Assembly (NCBI GenBank): GCA_016789905.1
Contig: JAEUQC010000104.1
Coordinates: 1-64,000 of the forward strand
Direction: 5' to 3'
Length of the DNA: 64,000 nt
DNA from: Bryobacterales bacterium
Lineage (GTDB): Bacteria > Acidobacteriota > Terriglobia > Bryobacterales > Bryobacteraceae
Part shown: positions 7,907-16,028 of the stretch, one piece after another
How positions within the stretch are numbered: the stretch's first letter is position 1
Layout of the letters: the number at the start of each line of letters is the position of its first letter
Translations under genes and position numbers: made by a program
Notes under the pieces: model-generated
Told to the model about the DNA's origin: nothing
The model's database searches: none
Seen by the model: the letters and a program-made list of their open reading frames with translations, nothing else

Positions 7907-8626
7907 GTGCGAATTCGAGTCCTATTTTTTGGCATCCTGCGCGATCTGACAGGGCAGCGGGAGTGCGACGTGGAACTGGCCGAGGGGGTGACGGCGGGGG
8001 GATTGTTTGACCATTTCGCGGCGCAGTTTCCGGCGTTGGAGGCGGCGCGGAAATCGGTGACGGTGGCGCGGAACCAGGAGTTCGCCGACCCGTCGGTTCG
8101 TTTGACGGACGGGGACGAGGTGGCGCTGCTGCCGCCGGTGAGCGGCGGGAGCGGCAAGTGGATTCATGAGATTACAACGCCAGGCGCGGGGAACTTTTAC
8201 GGTTTGACGCGGGAGCCAATTGACGCGGCGGCGGTAGCGCGGCAACTTCTGCAGGGGGTGGACGGGGCGTTTGTGAATTTCGAGGGAGTGGTGCGGAACA
8301 ACACTAAGGGCCGGGCGACGCTGTACCTGGACTACGAGTGTTATGAAGCGATGGCGATCAAGATGATGGCTCAGATCGGGGATGAGATCGCGGCGGCGCA
8401 TCCGATTAGCCGGATAGCGATGCTGCACCGGTTAGGACGGATGGAGATTGGCGAGACGAGTGTGGCGGTGATTGTGTTTTCACCGCACCGGAAACCGGCG
8501 TTTGAGGCGGCGCTGGAGGGGATCAACAAGTTGAAGAAGCTGGTTCCGATTTGGAAAAAGGAGCATTTCGCCGACGGAGAGGTATGGGTGGAGGGCGAAT
8601 GGGACGAACGGCTGAAAACGCTGTAG
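7907..8626 (+). CDS. MoaD-MoaE fusion: molybdopterin synthase in one chain
   Basis: 239 aa. Residues 1-81 are MoaD-like (ubiquitin fold) and end in PPVSGG, the Gly-Gly that must become a thiocarboxylate. Residues 82-239 are MoaE-like: VNFEGVVRNN, LDYECYEAMA, and VPIWKKEHFADG with the active-site lysines. Molybdopterin synthase puts the two dithiolene sulfurs into precursor Z in molybdenum cofactor synthesis. In this fusion the Gly-Gly is internal, so it needs cleavage after GG before sulfur transfer, as reported for mycobacterial MoaX. No other moa gene is in the window. GTG start, apparently leaderless. Confidence 0.9.
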   Translation: MRIRVLFFGILRDLTGQRECDVELAEGVTAGGLFDHFAAQFPALEAARKSVTVARNQEFADPSVRLTDGDEVALLPPVSGGSGKWIHEITTPGAGNFYGLTREPIDAAAVARQLLQGVDGAFVNFEGVVRNNTKGRATLYLDYECYEAMAIKMMAQIGDEIAAAHPISRIAMLHRLGRMEIGETSVAVIVFSPHRKPAFEAALEGINKLKKLVPIWKKEHFADGEVWVEGEWDERLKTL

Positions 8627-9525
8627 CCTGGACGCGACGGACGTTTTTGGCCGGATGCGGCATGGGGGTGTGGGCGCAGCAGCAACCGACGTTTCGCACG
8701 GAGGTGAAGCTGGTTCGTTTGCTGGCGACGGTGAAAGACGCCGCGGGAGGGCAGGTGGGCGGGCTGGCGAAAGAGGAGTTTCTGATTAGCGACAACGGAG
8801 CGCGGCAGGAGGTGGCGGTGTTCGAGCAGCACACGTCGCAGCCGCTTTCCGTGGCGATCATGCTGGACATTAGCGGCTCCACGGCGAAGGATTTGAAGTA
8901 CGAAGTGGATTCGCTGCAACGGTTCGCCAAGGCTCTGTTTGGTTCAGGAAACCCGGAGGACCAGGCGGCCTTGTATACCTTTAACCACGATGTGGCGCGC
9001 GCATGCCCGTTCACGCGACGATTGAAACGGCTGGAAGACGCGATGCGGGGGCTGAAGGCGGGCGCGGGCACGTCATTGTACGACGCCGTGTTGCTGGGGG
9101 CGCAGGAACTGGAGAGCCGGGACGGGCGGCGGGTGATGGTGGTGATAACGGACGGCGGGGACACAACGTCGTTCACCGACTTCCACAAGGCATTGGAGGC
9201 GGCGCACCAGAGTGACGCGGTGATTTACGCGATTCTTGTGGTGCCGATTGAGAACGACGCTGGCCGCAACATTGGGGGGGAAAACGCGCTGGCGCAGTTC
9301 GCCGGCGGGACGGGCGGAAAGGTGTTCCAGCCGACGATTGGGGCGGCGCTGGACGCGGCCTTCGATTCCATTTTGCGGGACCTGCGGACGCAGTACCTGT
9401 TGGGCTACTACCCGAAAAATGTGCCGCTGACGCGGAACCGGTTCCACACGATCAAGCTGGAAACGAAAACCCCGGGATTGCGCGTGCAAACGCGAAGCGG
9501 TTATTATGGAGATTCCGTTCCGTAA
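8599..9525 (+). CDS. VWFA-related acidobacterial protein (exported)
   Basis: 308 aa. The N-terminus, WTRRTFLAGCGMGVWAQ, is a short Tat-like or lipoprotein-type signal. A VWA domain follows with the MIDAS motif LDISGSTAKD, the later conserved Thr in GAGTSLYDAVLLG and VITDGGDTTS. The pattern fits the VWFA-related family expanded in Acidobacteria. Metal-dependent ligand binding outside the cytoplasm is likely, but the partner is unknown. I chose ATG 8599 because gtggagggcg lies just before it; the gene then overlaps the end of the MoaD-MoaE fusion by 28 bases. Confidence 0.85.
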   Translation: MGRTAENAVAWTRRTFLAGCGMGVWAQQQPTFRTEVKLVRLLATVKDAAGGQVGGLAKEEFLISDNGARQEVAVFEQHTSQPLSVAIMLDISGSTAKDLKYEVDSLQRFAKALFGSGNPEDQAALYTFNHDVARACPFTRRLKRLEDAMRGLKAGAGTSLYDAVLLGAQELESRDGRRVMVVITDGGDTTSFTDFHKALEAAHQSDAVIYAILVVPIENDAGRNIGGENALAQFAGGTGGKVFQPTIGAALDAAFDSILRDLRTQYLLGYYPKNVPLTRNRFHTIKLETKTPGLRVQTRSGYYGDSVP

Positions 9526-9536
9526 CCTCTCCCCGG

Positions 9537-9773
9537 ATGGCATCCAAAGGCGCAAGTTCGAAGAAGAAGGCACCCGAGACGACGCTCCGTGAGGTCGAAT
9601 ACTGGAAGGACCTTGTAGCGCGGCAACAGCCGGTGCGCGTGCGATTGATGGATAACCAGGAGCACACGGGCACGGTGGAATATTTCGACGCCGGTATGGT
9701 ACGCATAACGCGAACCGGCCAGCCCAACCTGTTCCTATACAAGCACGACATCAAATACGTCTACGAAGTTTGA
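9537..9773 (+). CDS. hfq: Hfq/Sm-like RNA-binding protein
   Basis: 78 aa. After a basic N-terminal tail (SKKKAP) comes an Sm-like fold: VRVRLMDNQEHTGTVEYFDAG (Sm1, including the conserved FD) and LFLYKHDIKYV (Sm2, equal to Hfq YKHAIST). Hfq hexamers pair small RNAs with mRNAs. Here the Sm2 motif is YKHDIKYV, so Ala is Asp and the Ser-Thr pair is lost, though the YKH that contacts RNA is kept. It lies 11 bases after the VWA gene and 4 bases before the inositol monophosphatase gene. The family is fairly sure; full Hfq function is not. Confidence 0.75.
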   Translation: MASKGASSKKKAPETTLREVEYWKDLVARQQPVRVRLMDNQEHTGTVEYFDAGMVRITRTGQPNLFLYKHDIKYVYEV

Positions 9774-9777
9774 GAAA

Positions 9778-10596
9778 ATGGCATCTTTTTTAGAAACGGC
9801 GATCGAGATAGCGCGAGAAGCCGGAGCGTTGGTTTCGAACATGGCCGAAAGGCGCATTCCCTTTGAGTTGAAAGGGGATTTCGACCTTGTGACGGCGGCC
9901 GACCGGGCGAGCGAAGAGCTGATTGTCGAGCGGCTGCAGAGCCATTTTCCGGCGCACACGATTGTTGGGGAAGAAGGCGGACAACGGGACCGGCAAGGGG
10001 AGTATTGCTGGTACGTAGACCCCGTGGACGGGACGACGAACTTTGCGCACGGATTTCCGGCGTATAACGTGACGATGGCGCTGGAGCGGGCGGGCGAACT
10101 GATTGCGGGCGTGATTTATGACCCGACGCGGAACGAGATGTTCGCGGCGGAAAAAGGCGGGGGAGCTTATTTGAACGGGCACCGGATCCACGTGTCGCGG
10201 GCAAAGAACGTAAGCGACAGCCTGGTGGCGACGGGCTTCCCGAGCCGAAGGCGGGAAGAAAACATCAACATACACTTTTATTACCAATTAGCGATGGTGA
10301 GCCACGGCGTGCGCCGTGCGGGAGCCGCCGCGTTGGACTTGGCCTACGTGGCCAGCGGGCGACTGGACGCCTATTGGGAGTTCGGACTAAACCCGTGGGA
10401 TATGGCTGCCGGAATACTACTTGTGGAAGAGGCTGGGGGACGGTGCGCAGACATGCGCGGCGGACCACGGCACTTACGTGGGAAGCATATTCTGGCCGAC
10501 AATGGCTTGATTCATGAGGAGATGCTGCAGATTTTCAGCGAAGTATTCGCTGGAAGGTTCCGCTATCCGTTGCCGCAAATCCAGGTAACCACGTAA
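9778..10596 (+). CDS. suhB: Inositol monophosphatase family protein
   Basis: 272 aa. Complete lithium-sensitive phosphatase motifs: GEEGG (metal Glu), WYVDPVDGTTNFAHG and EFGLNPWDMAAGILLVEEAG. The enzyme removes phosphate from inositol 1-phosphate or similar sugars with Mg2+. It starts four bases after the Hfq-like gene, and E. coli SuhB also has RNA-related roles, so the pairing is suggestive, but that is only inference. Cytoplasmic. The E. coli symbol is used as a family label. Confidence 0.92.
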   Translation: MASFLETAIEIAREAGALVSNMAERRIPFELKGDFDLVTAADRASEELIVERLQSHFPAHTIVGEEGGQRDRQGEYCWYVDPVDGTTNFAHGFPAYNVTMALERAGELIAGVIYDPTRNEMFAAEKGGGAYLNGHRIHVSRAKNVSDSLVATGFPSRRREENINIHFYYQLAMVSHGVRRAGAAALDLAYVASGRLDAYWEFGLNPWDMAAGILLVEEAGGRCADMRGGPRHLRGKHILADNGLIHEEMLQIFSEVFAGRFRYPLPQIQVTT

Positions 10597-10716
10597 ACCA
10601 CGACGCCCAAGCGGGTAATAGGGGCGGAGATGGGCGGGAGAGGTGTGCGCGGAGCAAAGAACCTGCGTACATGGTTTCCTTTCAATGAATTGGCGTGGTA
10701 CGCTGAAGGAACTTAT

Positions 10717-12021
10717 ATGCGTACCGTCGACTTGATCACCCGGAAGCGGGATGGCGAGGAACTTTCCCCAGAAGAGCTTTCTTTTCTTGTGGATGGGTAT
10801 ACACGGGGTGAAATCCCGGATTACCAAATGGCATCGTTCCTAATGGCAACGTTCTTTTCGGGGATGACAGACAAGGAAGTGACCACGTTAACCGAGCTGA
10901 TGCTTGGGAGCGGGGAGACGCTGGACCTGTCCGAGATTACCGGGCTGAAAGTGGACAAGCACTCGACCGGGGGAGTCGGGGATAAGACGAGCCTGATTTC
11001 GGCGCCGATCGCGGCAGCGGCAGGAGCGAAAATCCCAATGATCAGCGGCCGGGCGCTGGGCTTCACGGGCGGGACACTGGACAAGCTGGAAGCGATACCT
11101 GGCTTCCGAACGAACCTGACGGTGGATGAAATCAAGGCGCAGGTGGCCAAGATCGGATTGGCGTTCGCCGGACAATCGGCGCAGATTACGCCGACAGACG
11201 GGCTGATCTACGCGTTGCGGGACGCGACGGGCACGGTGGAAAGCGTACCGCTGATTGCTTCGTCGATCATGTCGAAGAAGCTGGCGGAAGGGATTGATGC
11301 GCTGGTTCTGGACGTAAAGGTGGGCGCCGGAGCGTTCATCAAGCGGCAGATTCAGGCGCGGGAACTGGCGCAGATCATGGTGGCGATCGGGCGGCGGAAC
11401 AACAAGAAAGTTGTGGCGCTGCTCACCGACATGAACCAGCCGCTGGGGTATGCGATTGGGAACGCGCTGGAGATCATGGAAGTTTCGCAGACGCTGCAGA
11501 ACGGCGGACCGGTGGATCTGACACGGCTTTCGCTGGAACTGGCCGCGCGCATGATTCACCTGGGCAAGGTGACGGCGACGATAGAAGAGGCGCGTGAACT
11601 GGCGCAGGCGAAGCTGCTGGACGGCTCGGGGTTCCGGAAGTTGAAGGAAGTGATTGCGGCGCAAGGCGGCAATCCGCAGGTGCTGGACCGATTTGACCTG
11701 TTGCCGAACGCGACGGGAATGCGGGAGATCGCCACGCCGCGCGGGGGCTATGTGGCCGGCATCGACGCCCAGTTGATTGGGCAGGCGGCGACATTGATCG
11801 GCGCGGGCCGGGCGACGAAGGAAGACTCGATCGATCCGGCGGTGGGCGTGATTCTGGACGTGAAAATTGGAGCGAAGGTGGACAACAACACGGTGCTATG
11901 CCGGTTGTACTATCGCGACGATGCCAACGTGGAAGAAGCGGCCGAATTGGTGGAAGACGCGTTCCGGATCTCGGCGTCGGCGCCGGAGGATCGCGAATTG
12001 ATCCTGGAAGTCGTCAGTTAG
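10717..12021 (+). CDS. Pyrimidine-nucleoside / thymidine phosphorylase
   Basis: 434 aa from ATG 10717, chosen because gaagga lies seven bases upstream and because MRTVDLITRKRDGEEL is the family N-terminus. It converts pyrimidine nucleosides and phosphate to base and (deoxy)ribose 1-phosphate. Signature KVDKHSTGGVGDKTSLI, plus GRALGFTGGTLDKLE and the DVKVGAGAF loop. Length fits the bacterial Pdp/DeoA dimers. First gene of a salvage operon with nupC, purine phosphorylase, cdd and a deaminase. Confidence 0.93.
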   Translation: MRTVDLITRKRDGEELSPEELSFLVDGYTRGEIPDYQMASFLMATFFSGMTDKEVTTLTELMLGSGETLDLSEITGLKVDKHSTGGVGDKTSLISAPIAAAAGAKIPMISGRALGFTGGTLDKLEAIPGFRTNLTVDEIKAQVAKIGLAFAGQSAQITPTDGLIYALRDATGTVESVPLIASSIMSKKLAEGIDALVLDVKVGAGAFIKRQIQARELAQIMVAIGRRNNKKVVALLTDMNQPLGYAIGNALEIMEVSQTLQNGGPVDLTRLSLELAARMIHLGKVTATIEEARELAQAKLLDGSGFRKLKEVIAAQGGNPQVLDRFDLLPNATGMREIATPRGGYVAGIDAQLIGQAATLIGAGRATKEDSIDPAVGVILDVKIGAKVDNNTVLCRLYYRDDANVEEAAELVEDAFRISASAPEDRELILEVVS

Positions 12022-12057
12022 TCAGCAGCAGCGCCTACTCTCATTAAGGAGGCCCCT

Positions 12058-13275
12058 ATGGAGCGGTTCACCGGTCTATTGGGTCTGGTCGCGATCCTAG
12101 CGACGGCTTATCTATTCTCATCGGACCGGCGGAAGATACAGCCGCGCCTGCTGTTATGGGGGCTGGGATTGCAGTTCGCGCTGGCGTTCCTGGTGCTGAA
12201 GACGAATTTCGGATTGGTATTTCAATCGGCCAGCATCGCGGTGAACGCGTTGCTGGACTATGCCGAGGAAGGCAGTAAGTTCCTGTTTGGTCCGCTGGGG
12301 AGCAAGGCCGGGCCGTACGGCGTGGTGTTCGCGTTTCAGGTGCTGCCGATTGTGATATTCATCGCGGCGCTGTTCGCGGTGCTGTATCAGTTTGGCGTGA
12401 TGCAGATCGTGATTAAAGTGATGGCGATTGGGATGCGGCGCATTATGGGGGCGAGCGGGGCCGAATCGACGTGCGTGGCGGCGAGCATCTTCATGGGCCA
12501 GACGGAGGCGCCGTTGACGATCCGGCCGTTTTTGGCGGGACTGACGCGGAGTGAACTGTTCACGATTATGACGAGCGGCATGGCGCACGTATCAGGGGCG
12601 GTGATGGCGGCGTATGTAAAGATTGCCGGGGTGGAGATCACGCATCTGTTGACGGCGGTGATCATGACGGCGCCGGCGACGATAATGCTGTCGAAGATGT
12701 TCATTCCAGAGACCGAGGAGCCGGCGACGGCGGGGGACGTGAAGATTGAGATAGAAAAGCCGGGTGTAAATGTGATTGACGCGGCGGCGCGGGGCGCGGG
12801 CGACGGATTGCAGTTGGCCCTGAATATTGGCGGCATGTTGATTGCGTTTCTGGCGTTGATTGCGATGGTGAACGGGATGCTGGGATGGGTGCATACGTGG
12901 GCGCCGTTTATACCGGGGTCGATGCAGCAGATATTCGGGCTGGTGTTCGCGCCGATTGCGTGGCTGTTGGGGGTGTCGTGGAAGGACGCCTCGACAGTGG
13001 GGAACCTGCTGGGGACGCGACTGGTGCTGAATGAGTTTGTGGCGTTTTTGAACCTGGGGCCTGTGAAGGACCAGTTGGATCCGAAGTCGTTTGTGATTGC
13101 GACTTTTGCGCTGTGCGGGTTTGCGAATCTCTCGTCGATTGCGATTCAGGTGGGGGGGATTGGGGCGCTGGTGCCGACACGAAAATCGGACCTGGCGCGG
13201 CTGGGCTTGCGGGCGGTGGCGGCTGGAACGCTGGCGAATTTCATGTCAGCCTGTATAGCAGGACTGCTTTTATGA
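12058..13275 (+). CDS. nupC: NupC-type concentrative nucleoside transporter
   Basis: 405 aa, strongly hydrophobic with about eight to ten membrane segments. CNT-family signatures: ESTCVAASIFMGQTEAPLTI (QTEAP nucleoside/ion site), TSGMAHVSGAVMAAY, and LNEFVAFLNL with CGFANLSSIAIQVGGIG. It imports nucleosides with H+ or Na+ across the inner membrane. An ideal ribosome site, aaggagg at 12047, precedes ATG 12058. It feeds the phosphorylases on either side; its stop overlaps the next start as ATGA. Confidence 0.93.
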   Translation: MERFTGLLGLVAILATAYLFSSDRRKIQPRLLLWGLGLQFALAFLVLKTNFGLVFQSASIAVNALLDYAEEGSKFLFGPLGSKAGPYGVVFAFQVLPIVIFIAALFAVLYQFGVMQIVIKVMAIGMRRIMGASGAESTCVAASIFMGQTEAPLTIRPFLAGLTRSELFTIMTSGMAHVSGAVMAAYVKIAGVEITHLLTAVIMTAPATIMLSKMFIPETEEPATAGDVKIEIEKPGVNVIDAAARGAGDGLQLALNIGGMLIAFLALIAMVNGMLGWVHTWAPFIPGSMQQIFGLVFAPIAWLLGVSWKDASTVGNLLGTRLVLNEFVAFLNLGPVKDQLDPKSFVIATFALCGFANLSSIAIQVGGIGALVPTRKSDLARLGLRAVAAGTLANFMSACIAGLLL

Positions 13276-14096
13276 ACCAACGAATCATGGCGGACGTGGC
13301 GGTGGCGGCGCTGCGGACAAAGATAGAGATGACGCCGGCGGCGGGAGTGGTGTTGGGAAGCGGGCTGGGGGCCTTTGCCGACGAGTTACGCGATGCGGTG
13401 ACCGTGCCGTATGGGGACATTCCACATTGGCCGGCATCGACGGCAATAGGCCATGCGGGAAAACTGGTGGCGGGCTACATTGGGGATGCGCCGGTGGTGG
13501 TGCTGTCCGGGCGGGCGCATTTGTATGAGGGCTATACGCCGCAGCAGGCGACGTTTGCGACGCGGGTGATGCACCTGTTGGGCGCGCATTCGATGGTGTT
13601 CACGAACGCGGCGGGGGGAATCAACCTTGGCTACAGCCAAGGGGCACTGGTGGCGATTTCCGACCACCTGAACCTGCAGGGGAGCAATCCACTGACGGGC
13701 CACAACGACGAAGGGTGGGGGCCGCGGTTTCCGGATATGAGCGAAGCATACTCGTTGGAATACCGGGCGATTGCGCGGGCGACGGCGGCGGCCCAAGGGT
13801 TTCATTTACCCGAGGGGGTGTATGCAGCGCTGGCGGGGCCGAACTATGAAACGCCAGCGGAGATCCGGTATTTGCGGGCGATTGGGGCGGACCTGGTGGG
13901 CATGTCCACGGTGCCGGAAGTGATTGTGGCGAACCACATGAAGATGAAGGTGCTGGCGATATCGTGCGTGACAAACATGGCGGCCGGCGTGCTGGACCAA
14001 AAGATTGACCACGAGGAAGTGCTGGAAACCGGGCGGCAGGTGCGTAGCCGGTTTACGACGCTATTGAAGGCCGTACTGCCGCAGCTAAAGGGGTAA
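13272..14096 (+). CDS. Purine nucleoside phosphorylase (trimeric type)
   Basis: 274 aa from ATG 13272 (ATGA overlap with nupC). It splits purine nucleosides with phosphate to base and ribose 1-phosphate. Motifs: VVLGSGLGAFAD (phosphate loop), LSGRAHLYEGY, FTNAAGGIN, GPNYETPAEIRYLRAIGADLVGMSTVPEVIVA. This is the low-mass trimeric PNP/MTAP family, close to PunA/PNPase-2. The substrate-recognition region reads LAISCVTNMAAG, which fits inosine/guanosine use. Confidence 0.93.
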   Translation: MNQRIMADVAVAALRTKIEMTPAAGVVLGSGLGAFADELRDAVTVPYGDIPHWPASTAIGHAGKLVAGYIGDAPVVVLSGRAHLYEGYTPQQATFATRVMHLLGAHSMVFTNAAGGINLGYSQGALVAISDHLNLQGSNPLTGHNDEGWGPRFPDMSEAYSLEYRAIARATAAAQGFHLPEGVYAALAGPNYETPAEIRYLRAIGADLVGMSTVPEVIVANHMKMKVLAISCVTNMAAGVLDQKIDHEEVLETGRQVRSRFTTLLKAVLPQLKG

Positions 14097-14099
14097 ACG

Positions 14100-14492
14100 A
14101 TGGAACCACTGCCGCGGGCCGCACGGGAAGCGCGGGAGCGCGCTTATGCCCCGTTTTCGAAGTTCCGGGTGGGTGCGGCGGTGGAGTTGCGGGATGGGCG
14201 GGTGGTGACGGGCTGCAACGTAGAGAACGCGAGCTACGGGCTGACGATGTGCGCCGAACGGGTGGCGATATTCAAGGCCATTAGCGAAGGCGCGCGTCCG
14301 GGCGATTTTCTGCGGATAGCGGTGTGCGCGGACACGGACCGGCTGACGCCGCCGTGCGGGGCGTGCCGGCAGATTATTTGGGAGTTCTGTGGCGATGTGC
14401 CGGTGATTCTGGTGAACATGCGGGGAGATAGCAAGACTTACGCAATGCGCGAGTTACTGCCGGAGGCATTTGATGCGACGAATTTGGATTAG
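14100..14492 (+). CDS. cdd: Cytidine deaminase
   Basis: 130 aa, the size of the tetrameric single-domain CDA. Zinc and proton-relay motifs are intact: GCNVENASYGLTMCAERVA (Cys ligand and catalytic Glu) and PPCGACRQ (two Cys ligands). It converts cytidine and deoxycytidine to uridine forms, which the pyrimidine phosphorylase two genes upstream can then cleave. It starts three bases after the purine phosphorylase stop, and its end overlaps the next gene by 20 bases. Confidence 0.95.
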   Translation: MEPLPRAAREARERAYAPFSKFRVGAAVELRDGRVVTGCNVENASYGLTMCAERVAIFKAISEGARPGDFLRIAVCADTDRLTPPCGACRQIIWEFCGDVPVILVNMRGDSKTYAMRELLPEAFDATNLD

Positions 14493-15846
14493 CTTTGTTT
14501 GGGCTTGGAGCGCGTTTGGCGCCGAGACGGTGGACCTGATTGTGAGCGGGCGCCAGGTGGTGACGATGGACGCCGGGGAGCGGATTATCGCCAACGGGGC
14601 GGTGGCGGTGAAGGGCGAGCGGATTGTGGCGGTGGGGCCGCGAGCGGAAATCGACAAGGCATACAAGGCGAAACAGCGGATAGACCGGCCGGATGCGCTG
14701 ATTACCCCTGGGCTGGTTAACACGCATACACACGCGCCAATGAGCCTGCTGCGCGGGATAGCCGACGATCTGCGCTTGCAGGAGTGGCTGGAGAAATACA
14801 TTTTCCCGGCGGAGGCGCGGAATGTGACGCCGGAGTTTGTGCGGGCGGGGACCCAACTGGCCGTGCTGGAAATGCTGCTGGGCGGGACGACCACTTACAC
14901 GGACATGTATTACTTCGAGGAAGTGATAGGGGAGGCGACGGCGGCGGCGGGGATGCGGGCGGTGCTGGGGCAGACGGTGATTGGTTTTCCCGTGCCGGAC
15001 GCGAAGACGCCGCAACTGGCGCTGGCGCGGAATGAGGCGTTTTTGAAGCAGTTCGCCGGGCACCGGTTAGTAACGGCGGCGGTGGCGCCGCACGCGCTCT
15101 ACACGAACAGTGATGAGACGCTGCGAGCGACGCGGGCATTAGCGAACAAGTATGGCGCGCCGCTATTGATTCATGTGGCGGAGACAAAGCGCGAGTTCGA
15201 CGAGAGCAAGCAGAAACGCGGGATGACACCGGTGCAGGCGCTGGCGAAACTGGGGGTATTCGACGGGCGCACGGTGGCGGCGCATGGGGTGTGGCTGGAC
15301 GACGAGGACGTTGCGACGCTGGCGCGAAAGCAAGTGGGTGTGGCGCATTGCCCGACGAGTAACATGAAGTTATCGAGCGGAGTGGCGCCGCTGCCGAAGT
15401 TACTGAAGGCCGGCGTTCCGTTGGGGCTGGGGCCGGATGGGCCGGCGGGATCAAATAATGAGTTTAACTTATTCGAAGAAATGGACCTGGCGGCGAAGCT
15501 GCAGAAAGTAATTACGATGGACCCGGAAGCGGTACCGGCGAAGACGGCGTTTCGCATGGCGACGATGGGCGGGGCGCGGGTGCTGGGGATGGAGAAAGAG
15601 ATCGGTTCAATTGAAACGGGCAAGCGGGCCGATTTGATTGCGATCCGGATGGATGGGCCGCACGCGTGGCCGATGTTTAACGTGTATTCGCAGTTGGTAT
15701 ACGCGCTGAAGGCGAGCGATGTGAACGATGTGGTGGTGAATGGGCGGGTGGTGGTGCGGGACCGCCGGGCGCTAACGTTAGACAAAACGAAGATTCAGGC
15801 CGAGGCGGAGCGGTACTTAGGGCGGGTGCGAAAGAGCCTCGAATAG
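14473..15846 (+). CDS. MTA/SAH deaminase-type amidohydrolase with signal peptide
   Basis: 457 aa. TIM-barrel amidohydrolase of the TrzN/MtaD group: TPGLVNTHTHAPMSLLRGIADD, HVAETKREFDESK, AAHGVWLDD and GLGPDGPAGSNNEFNLFEEM give the metal His/Asp set and the MtaD-like substrate loop. Family members deaminate 5-methylthioadenosine, SAH or adenosine. ATG 14473 follows cggagg by four bases. Unusually for this role, it begins with RRIWISFVWAWSAFGA, a plausible short signal peptide, so it may work outside the cytoplasm on nucleosides before NupC uptake. Substrate not certain. Confidence 0.85.
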   Translation: MRRIWISFVWAWSAFGAETVDLIVSGRQVVTMDAGERIIANGAVAVKGERIVAVGPRAEIDKAYKAKQRIDRPDALITPGLVNTHTHAPMSLLRGIADDLRLQEWLEKYIFPAEARNVTPEFVRAGTQLAVLEMLLGGTTTYTDMYYFEEVIGEATAAAGMRAVLGQTVIGFPVPDAKTPQLALARNEAFLKQFAGHRLVTAAVAPHALYTNSDETLRATRALANKYGAPLLIHVAETKREFDESKQKRGMTPVQALAKLGVFDGRTVAAHGVWLDDEDVATLARKQVGVAHCPTSNMKLSSGVAPLPKLLKAGVPLGLGPDGPAGSNNEFNLFEEMDLAAKLQKVITMDPEAVPAKTAFRMATMGGARVLGMEKEIGSIETGKRADLIAIRMDGPHAWPMFNVYSQLVYALKASDVNDVVVNGRVVVRDRRALTLDKTKIQAEAERYLGRVRKSLE

Positions 15847-15862
15847 GGGTAGTGAGGGGAAA

Positions 15863-15879
15863 CCGTACTAGGGGTACGG
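15863..15879. promoter_or_regulatory. Inverted repeat upstream of PEP-CTERM gene, possible operator
   Basis: ccgtac tagggg tacgg forms a 6-bp perfect inverted repeat with a 5-base centre, about 150 bp before the PEP-CTERM start. Its gtactagggg core resembles gtactaaggg at 52563-52572 upstream of a Flp pilin gene. The rest of 15847-16028 holds no gene. Confidence 0.35.
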
Positions 15880-16028
15880 CCATCAGTACAAACCTAGCGA
15901 CGTTTTACGAGAATCTACATTTCCGGCTCCCACTTCTTAATTGAAGCGAAAAAATAGTCTGCCCGGAAGGCACGGAGTTTGTGTGCCGGGATGAGGCAGT
16001 CCTGTTTTTGGCAGGGAGAGGAACAAGA

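Noticed and set aside
15969..15982. Possible sigma-54 promoter before the PEP-CTERM gene (GGCACG-N4-TTGT)
   Set aside because: The -12 element is TTGT rather than TTGC, and no comparable site was found before the Flp genes.
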